Origin: Sclerodactyla briareus
Taxonomy: Eukaryota; Echinodermata; Holothuroidea; Dendrochirotida; Sclerodactylidae
Direction of reading: 5' to 3'
Length of the DNA: 64,000 nt
Assembly: GCA_026419785.1 (NCBI GenBank)
Contig: JAODTK010005605.1
Span: 310,001-374,000 of the forward strand
Shown here piece by piece: positions 57,410 through 64,000 of this stretch. Every line of letters begins with the position of its first letter. Within the stretch, counting starts at the first letter, position 1. The position numbers were made by a program, and so were the translations under genes. The notes below the pieces were generated by a model, which saw only the letters and a program-made list of their open reading frames with translations, was not told the origin of the DNA and searched no databases.

Positions 57410-59264
57410 TGAAGATGATGTTGTTTCAAACATGGCCTATTGTGCCCCTTTATGAACCTTTGACAATGATTCTCATATGGCCGAAAATGTTTAGCTATTT
57501 AGTCATCAATAAATTTTCCACATAATGGGCCGAGGCCATCAGTGACACGGGCCAGGGGTCCCAAATCCTGGGGCACCCTGAAGGTACAGCTATTATACCT
57601 CATTATAACTGAATCATCAGCACTGTGCAACAGATTGTGTAGGAGGTACAAGATTTCGTAGTTATATTTGGGGCCCTTGGGACTCAACATTCCCAAACAC
57701 CTCCATGGCCCTCTACCCAAGGACCGTTACGTAACTTTGAAGAAAATCATTGAATCTTGTGGAAGGCGATGCACATCAAGTACCATTGTGTGAATTCCCT
57801 AAATGGGCCACAACGGCCCAAGTAGGACCTTGGATCAAAATTCCTGAACACTCCGAAGGTACGGCTGTTAGACGATCTTTATGACGATGCACCTGTGCAA
57901 TGTAATTCGTAGAGAAAGGATATTTTGCATATTTCCCCATGATGGGCCCTAGGGCTCACCTGGGGCCTTGGACCCAAATCCCAGGGCAACCATGAAAGTA
58001 TGGCAATTGGACCACCATTAGGACTGAACATGAGCATCTGTGCACAAATTTGTAGAGATACAAATTTTGCAGTATTTCTATTTGGGCCCTAGGGCCCAAA
58101 CTGGGCCTTGAGGCCCAAAGTCCCCGAACACCCCCCCAAAGCCCCCTACCCAAGGACTCATTTCTGATTCTGAATATATCAATTCAATCTTGTGGGAGGA
58201 GAGTCATTTCAAGTACACCATTGGTGTGGAAAATTTATAATTACAATAATATAATCTGCATGCTTATATAGCTTTCCCAACGTCGTAGATGTTCTAAACT
58301 CTTTACAGATATACCCCGATCACATGACCGTACGCTCTCCGACAATCCCGAGAGTATAGTTGCTGCCATTGTAGGCGCATATCAAGATTGTCTCATTCCT
58401 CACAGGTTCCCATTATCGCGGGGTGGGGTAGGCACTGGGAAAACATAAAGTACCTTGCCAAGGGTACACCGGAAGAGTTTGATCGTCATTGGGCATTCGA
58501 CCGCACCTTTTCGGATCACCAGTCCTCGCTCTAACCACTGAGCTAATCCGATCCCCAATAAAATGGGCCCAAGGCCAAGTGGGACCTTAAACCAAAAAAT
58601 CCTGAACACCCCGAGGTACGGCTGTTAGACTATCTTTAATTATCGAATGTCAGGACTGTGCCTGAAATTCTAAGAGTAGAGCATTTTGCGTAATTCCACA
58701 TGACGGGCCCCAGGGCTCACACTTGGCATGGGACCAAACCCGGGCACCCTTAAAGTACAGCTATCAAGACCCCACCATTATGACTGAACTCGCAACCGTG
58801 CAACAAAATTTGTAGGGATACAAGATTTTGCGGTTTTCATATAATTGGGCCCTTAATTCCAAAACACACGCCCTATGGACCTCCACTCAAGGACCATTAC
58901 ATGTATTTTGAAGAACACCAAATGAATCTTGTGGGAGGAGAGTCATTGCAAGTCACTATTGTGTGAGTTTCATCAACATGGGCCCCTCGGGCCAGTGGTA
59001 CCTTGGACCGAAAATTCCTGAACCCCCGAAGGTACCGCTGGAGACCATCATTATGACCAAATCAGCACTGTGCACCAAAATTTGTAGGAGGAGATACATT
59101 TTGAATTTTACATCATTAATTGGCCTATACTACCCCCTTTATTACCCCTCGACCTTCACGAAGTCAACGTGCCCTGGGTCACTAAACAGTGTTTCCATTG
59201 TGATGTCCCATCCATCACAGAATGGCCTGTTTGGGGGCCCAAAAGGCATTGTTGAACACACTGG
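57410..59264 (+). repeat. GGGCCC-rich tandem repeat block, copy 3
   Basis: It begins CATGGCCTATTGTGCCCCTTTATGAACC and repeats the monomer set (GGCCCTAGGGCTCACC, GGTACGGCTGTTAGAC, GTGGGAGGAGAGTCATTTCAAG). It ends with GGACAGACAGACAG leading into GATA. A SINE is nested at 58235-58556. Confidence 0.85.
58235..58556 (-). mobile_element. tRNA-derived SINE, nested in the GGGCCC repeat
   Basis: On the minus strand the head GGATCGGATTAGCTCAGTGG contains a canonical tRNA A box (TAGCTCAGTGG), followed by GGTGCGGTCGAATGCCC as a B box at the right spacing. The body has CTTGGCAAGGTACTTTA and AATGGGAACCTG, and the tail is A/T-rich (GCATGCAGATTATATTATTG). The tRNA structure is incomplete, so it is a SINE head and not a gene. 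Confidence 0.75.
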
Positions 59265-59345
59265 ACAGACAGACAGACAGACAGATAGACAGTAGATAGA
59301 AGATAGATAGTATCTGTATAGATAGATAGATGATAGATAGATTTT
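59265..59345 (+). repeat. (GACA)/(GATA) microsatellite tail
   Basis: GACAGACAGACAGACAGATAG grades into GATA repeats at the end of repeat block copy 3. Confidence 0.9.
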
Positions 59346-59484
59346 TTTTATTTGTTCCATTATGAGCTATTAATGCAAAGTGTCCTCATGAAATAATACT
59401 CCGCACACAGCCTATCAGGTGCTTCCCTCAACCATTTTTGATTCCTTGCCGAAGGGCACTAACTATGCAGTCATGCACCATGCG

Positions 59485-59560
59485 TATGTTGTGTTTGTGT
59501 GTCTGTGTGTGTGTGTGTGGCAGTGTGTGTCCTTTGTGTGTGTGTTTACGTGTGTGTAGC
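59485..59560 (+). repeat. (GT)n microsatellite
   Basis: Imperfect TGTGTGTG tract, 75 bp. Confidence 0.9.
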
Positions 59561-59624
59561 ACCCCTTTCCAGCACGATATCTACCATATGCAAACTGGTA
59601 TCAGTTCAATTGGTCATGTGGGTT

Positions 59625-59880
59625 GCACATAGGGGAGGATCCCCTATTGTTTTGGGTGCTCGTTCAAGTTCATTCAGGTCACGCGAGGGCCAAGTTTTCA
59701 GGGAAGCTGTCGCACTATATAACGACCGATTATCTTTTTCACGTTCAAATGGTATGTGGGTAGCATGTAGGGTGAGGATGCCCCTATTTTTTTGGTGTCG
59801 GGTCAATGTCATTCCGGTCAGCCACATGAAATTGTCATCTCTCTCGGCAACGAAACATTTTTTGGAGGCTGTCGTAATGG
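59625..59880 (+). repeat. Two ~122 bp direct repeats
   Basis: GGATCCCCTATTGTTTTGGGTGC...GGTCA...GAAGCTGTCG and GGATGCCCCTATTTTTTTGGTGTCGGGTCA...GGAGGCTGTCG are two degenerate monomers. A third trace is at about 60210 (TTTTTATCAGGTCAATGTCATCCAGGTC). Confidence 0.6.
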
Positions 59881-60309
59881 AAGTTTCGTTCGTCTGGGTA
59901 AATACATCTGGTGACCGACTTGACCTCATTTGGACCTTTTGACCTCATCCTGACCTTTTGCCTGAGATTTGCATGCTTTTTGTGTTGGCCGTATCGTCTG
60001 TTAAGCCAAACAAAAAAGTCATGACACTACCATACTATGTCCTCTTATCACAAGCTATCTCACTTGATTATTGTGGAGCAGACAGTTAAACACTGAATTG
60101 TGGATAAATTGGCATTTGACATCTGCTCGTCAGCATGTATCTAATGAATGCAAATTCTATTAAGTTCAAATTAATTGTGGATTGTACACATGATGAAGAT
60201 TAACCCTAATGTTTTTTTATCAGGTCAATGTCATCCAGGTCCACCATGTAGGACAATCCTTATTTCTCTGCACATTCATTGTACACGCGAGAACAAGCAT
60301 CTAGAGCCC

Positions 60310-61140
60310 AACCAAACAAATATTTCCCCCCCAGTGACGAAGACAGTACAAATTCTTGAATTGTGCATTATGTTATCTGATAAGTGTTTATTGACTAGCA
60401 CCAAATATATACCCCCCAGTGAAGACAGTACAATTCTTGAATTTTCATTTTGATTATGATCCTGAGGACTGATATAATGTTTGAGTATTGGAAACTATCA
60501 CCAGTGACACCAGCCTATAGGTACCTCCTGTCAGTAGGGTGATGCTACGGGTCGGAGATTGGCAATTTGGTCCTTGCATGCACACCCCCACCTCCCCCCG
60601 GGTGCATAGGCGCTTATGTGAAAATTGAAAAATGTAGCCCTATTTGAAGCCTGCATCAACGCATTTTGACAATTCCTAATTGCAAGGCAGAACGCCTCTT
60701 CTTGCATAGACTTAATTTACTTCGCTCATTTGTGTTATACTTATGACCACCAAAGTGTTGTGTTGCCCACCTTCATCGAAATCTGGGTTGCTTTCCACTC
60801 CCCCCCCCCCTCCCCAATACAACTATTTCCCCAGTGGAGACAGTACAAACTCTGAATTGTCATTTTTATTATTATTCCTGAATGTTTGAAGGATTGGACT
60901 ACCACCAGTGACAGCCTATATGGACCTCCCTGATCAGTAGTGTGTTGCTACGGAGGGGGGGGTAATTTTGGATCTTGCATGCACCTCCCCCCCCCCCTTT
61001 CTGGGCAGCTTATGAAATCGAAAAATGTAGCCCTATTTGAAGCCTTCAATCACTGCATTTATTGACAATTCTATTGCAAGGCAGAGACGTCTCTTCTTGT
61101 GTATACTTCCTCTCATTAGTATTATATTTTAGCATTTAAT
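60310..61140 (+). repeat. ~450 bp tandem duplication
   Basis: Shared series: TTTCCCC-CCAGTG-GACAGTACAAATTCTTGAATTG; ACCAGTGACA-CAGCCTATA-GGTACCTCC; CTTGCATGCACCCC followed by a C-run; AAAATGTAGCCCTATTTGAAGCC; and GCAAGGCAGA-CG-CTCTTCTTG. The first copy is 60310-60720 and the second about 60815-61100. No coding content. Confidence 0.75.
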
Positions 61141-62110
61141 CCCAGTGTGATTTTCTAGAAGTACAAAATGGGATTAAGAACCATGGATATCAATGGGAGG
61201 TGCGAGGGGGAGGGGGTGGGGGACAAACTGGCAATTTTACCATAGCCATATTATATTTACTCCAGGGGGGAAGCCAAGTTTGTTGCTTTACATTGATTGA
61301 AAATGGTGATATGATTCTTCAAATTTTCCTAAATTTGACTAGTTATTACAGCTATGCTGGGCCACACTCTTCAACCCTTGCCTGCATTGTGTTGTGTATA
61401 CTATATAGCCCTTAGTGTGGCTGGGTCAACATTGGTCCTGGGCCCAATCCCCAAAAGTATTTATCTTTCAAGTTGTGTGTGTGAAACGGTGAGCGGTAAA
61501 CACATAAACTTTTGACTGCCTGTTAGACATTCAGTGCTCAGAGGACTGAGAGTGTGTATTCCAATTCATTCTCTGTGTGCCCTTCAGTCTACTGATTACT
61601 GAATTGTTTACATTTAAAGTTACCACTTCTCTCCAAGCACACTTCCAGGTGTAAATTACTTGACAGGCATTACTGACTATTGGGTAATTTTACCTGTTTT
61701 ATTACCTATGTTTTCATAGACAAGCCCCTAAGAGGGGATTGCCTGTGGTGTGTGGTGTGTGGTGTGTGAAGAAGAGTGGAGGGTATAGTGAGGGGAGAGG
61801 AGAAGAAAGCAAGGGTGCAAGGAAGCATCTGAAAGTGGGGAACCCGGCAAACATTTGTGGCATATTTTTTTCGCTATGAGCAAAAAGTGAGGGCATTAAC
61901 CTGTACCCCAGACAGAAATGGGTAGGGGTTTCGAGTCTATGAAGTATCTCTCTTCTCCCCCCGTGCCTATCTATCTGGTGTTGACCGTCACATGATGTGA
62001 CTATTTGTGAAAATGGTTGCCGGGATAATCACATTTCAAACAATTGGCCAGAAGTCTGACTGGATCGACATTGAATGAGCCCACATAATTCAGAATGTCC
62101 TCAACAGGGC
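61141..62110. other. Unassigned, no gene seen
   Basis: TGGTGTG microsatellite-like repeats at 61745-61770 and short G/C runs only. Confidence 0.35.
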
Positions 62111-62111
62111 T

Positions 62112-62186
62112 ATCTATTATATAGATATATATATAGATATATATATAAGATATTATATATATATTATATATATATAATATATAACA
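62112..62186. repeat. (AT/GATA)n low-complexity tract
   Basis: ATATATAGATATATATAT-type tract of about 70 bp. Confidence 0.9.
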
Positions 62187-62189
62187 CTA

Positions 62190-63200
62190 GAAAATTGCAA
62201 AGACTTGTCAGTCCATTATCTATTGTATTATTATCATGCAGCAGATTATATTTGGTTATGGGAGGTGCAGCTGGGGGGGGCCATATACTCCACCACTTGG
62301 CGAAATATGTGTTTGAAAGCCTTGTGAAAAGTTTGACCTAAAAATGGCAATTAGGACATTTGATGGACTAGTAAAATGGCTATTCATACAAGTATTTTTG
62401 AACAGTTATTGCACTTGTCAATTGCAGACCCACCCTTGTTACCCAAGAAATTGTGAGGTACTGCCATTAGGTGGGTCAACAAAATGGTGCACCTCAGTCA
62501 CTTTTGCAGACTAATCGCTGTACGTTAGTGAAACGATGACTGGGCAAGACTTACCCCTCAGTCACATTGAAAGTAAGACGTATGGGACAATGACCAACCT
62601 TGTAGGACACCATGCTATTGGACACAATACCTACAATGACTACGTGTCCAGGGTAGTGGAGGGATGCAATTGACCATATAAGGCCGTATGCAGAAGCACT
62701 TCTCCTTCCCCATACATATACCCCCAAAAGGAGAGTTTTTTTTTTTTTTTTTTTTTACAATTGTGAATGGGGTTGATGATGTTGGCAGGTTGACGTCGTC
62801 CGAGTCAAAGAATGGCCACTTCATTCAACTAACTGCTGTGCACCACACAGTTATCTATGTGTGATAATTTTGCTCAAGTGATCTCTTATTTAGCCTTCCC
62901 TGCAGTCTGCTGACTCGTGTCACGGGCCTGCGTCTACACACGCTGAATGGAAAACGTTGGACCTCACATGTTTGATGTAACTGTACCTTCTCTCTTCAAG
63001 ATACACTATAACCAGATTTTATTTCAGTGATGTACTCAATTGCCATCAGATGACTTTTTTACCTAGGTCCAAAAGCAATACAAGCATCTCTTGCGGTAGT
63101 AACATTGCAGGTGATTGGTTCGTTTTGTTGTCAAGTTTGGTTGGTGGAGTGGCAACACAACATCTGCGGGTTTGATTTTATAGCTGAATCATCATGGTGT
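62190..63200. other. Unassigned, no gene seen
   Basis: A T-run of ~24 lies at 62735-62757. No supported exon. Confidence 0.35.
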
Positions 63201-63221
63201 GCCACAACCTTGTAAGGGGAC

Positions 63222-63569
63222 ATGTCGGGAAAAAAAAAAAAGGCAAGGAACACTAAACAGAGTTGCGTTCTTGTTTTCTCCCACTCTCCAGCCAGGCGGA
63301 CATCTCAAGCTTTTGGTTTTACACGAGCTTGTGTCATTAGCCCTGCAAGTGTGCAATTTTTTGATGAACCAATGTTTTCATACGGCATTTACGAAGTTTG
63401 CACTGGAGGAGGTTTTGAGTCAGGACAAACAGAGACTGTACGTGAGCGTATGAGGAGGTGGGCCATGATTGCCCGCCTTGAGGGTAGTAAAAAACATGAA
63501 AGGCGGGTTACGTATTGCCCTCTAGAAATTCAGGCTGGACTATCAAAATTGGTGCATGCCGGAGCCTAG
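63222..63569 (+). CDS. Candidate ORF/exon, unknown protein
   Basis: 115 codons from ATG to TAG. From a plausible acceptor (CCCACTCTCCAG at ~63279-63290) it reads FDEPMFSYGIYEVCTGGGF, RERMRRWAMIARLEGSKK and LEIQAGLSKLVHAGA. The alternation of acidic and basic residues looks protein-like, but a second overlapping frame (63199-63453) is equally open and no family is recognised. It could be part of an old mobile element. Confidence 0.25.
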   Translation: MSGKKKKARNTKQSCVLVFSHSPARRTSQAFGFTRACVISPASVQFFDEPMFSYGIYEVCTGGGFESGQTETVRERMRRWAMIARLEGSKKHERRVTYCPLEIQAGLSKLVHAGA

Positions 63570-63808
63570 TCGCGATCGTGTTTTTTTTTGGGGGATCGAT
63601 TGCAAATAGTTGGAATGACCACTGCTATTATAGGGTATATGACAGCATCGAGGTATGGTCTGTCACAGCAATAGCTGACACACTTGCTGTGTAGCACTGA
63701 CATCAAGCGTTTGGCAGTTGGTCTCAAATAATATCTCTCTTCAATGCCAGCTGCTATATTAGACAACAAATTTCCCTCTCCCTCCTCGGACTCACTTTTG
63801 AGTGCCAC
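63566..63808 (-). CDS. Candidate ORF/exon, unknown protein
   Basis: 80 codons on the minus strand: SESEEGEGNLLSNIAAG, ERYYLRPTAKRLMSVLHSK and a C-terminal SPKKKHDRD. An acidic start and basic end are visible, with no known domain. It lies tail-to-tail with the preceding candidate ORF, which would be unusual if both were real. Confidence 0.2.
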   Translation of the reverse strand: MALKSESEEGEGNLLSNIAAGIEERYYLRPTAKRLMSVLHSKCVSYCCDRPYLDAVIYPIIAVVIPTICNRSPKKKHDRD

Positions 63809-64000
63809 TCCACGGGTTTTTCAGGAGCTACTCTGTAAGGCTTGCCCAGACAGGTCATGATAACATAGGGTTATAGAGCGCTGTACATTGTATCCCGATA
63901 CTAATTCCTCACTTATTGGTCAGACCTGGCTTTACACAAGGGCAACTTCTGAAATATGATGGGGATAAGGTACAGTCAGCAGCCATATGTTAGCTAGCTA

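Noticed and set aside
58475..58556. tRNA gene on the minus strand
   Set aside because: The A and B boxes are present but the cloverleaf is incomplete and the segment continues into a SINE body, so it is a SINE head.

Overview
This is eukaryotic, almost certainly invertebrate animal, nuclear DNA. It is rich in repeats, has introns with GT/AG borders, and has no bacterial-style gene packing. The abundance of TAGGCCTA-type motifs, long G/C runs, LINE and tRNA-SINE debris and CA/GATA microsatellites would fit a marine deuterostome such as an echinoderm or hemichordate. That placement is an inference and is not secure.

The one gene I can name is a minus-strand, multi-exon ortholog of GTPBP1, an EF-Tu-like translational GTPase. 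Its exons run from about 52.35 kb down to the stop codon at 35.68 kb, with a possible first exon near 52.75 kb. I recovered eleven coding exons with consistent order, splice sites and in most cases splice phase. They cover the N-terminal region, the G domain (P-loop exon, DLAG/HEK exon, TKID exon), the EF-Tu domain 2 and 3 exons and an Arg/Gly-rich tail. Nearly every exon carries one or two single-base indels that break the frame while the splice sites stay intact. This is best explained by an error-prone assembly; gene decay is the alternative.

The standout observation is a tandem array of about 30 units (roughly 81-85 bp each, 38.85-41.5 kb). It is an amplification of the 3' half of one GTPBP1 exon together with its 5' splice site. 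A second minisatellite (51.55-51.82 kb and 52.2-52.24 kb, split by a SINE-like insertion) begins exactly at the donor of exon 2. Two other exons of the same gene have their acceptor regions duplicated nearby. Tandem duplication has therefore repeatedly hit exon-intron borders of this one gene.

Layout: 0-3.2 kb, a LINE reverse transcriptase fragment split by a 1.9 kb insertion. 4.0-7.1 kb, an inverted pair of ~20 bp minisatellites and a minus-strand LINE endonuclease fragment. 7.1-11.7 kb, CA/GATA microsatellite-bearing repeats and a GGGCCC-rich repeat block. 11.7-21.2 kb, mostly unassigned sequence with a hAT-like MITE at 19.4 kb. 21.2-31 kb, non-autonomous elements, including two copies of a ~190 bp-monomer element and a CR1-like 3' tail. 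31-35.6 kb, unassigned sequence with a few candidate exons. 35.7-52.8 kb, GTPBP1 with repeats in its introns. 52.9-55.4 kb, unassigned. 55.4-59.3 kb, a second large GGGCCC-repeat block with nested LINE-tail and SINE insertions. 59.3-64 kb, microsatellites, local duplications and uncertain ORFs.
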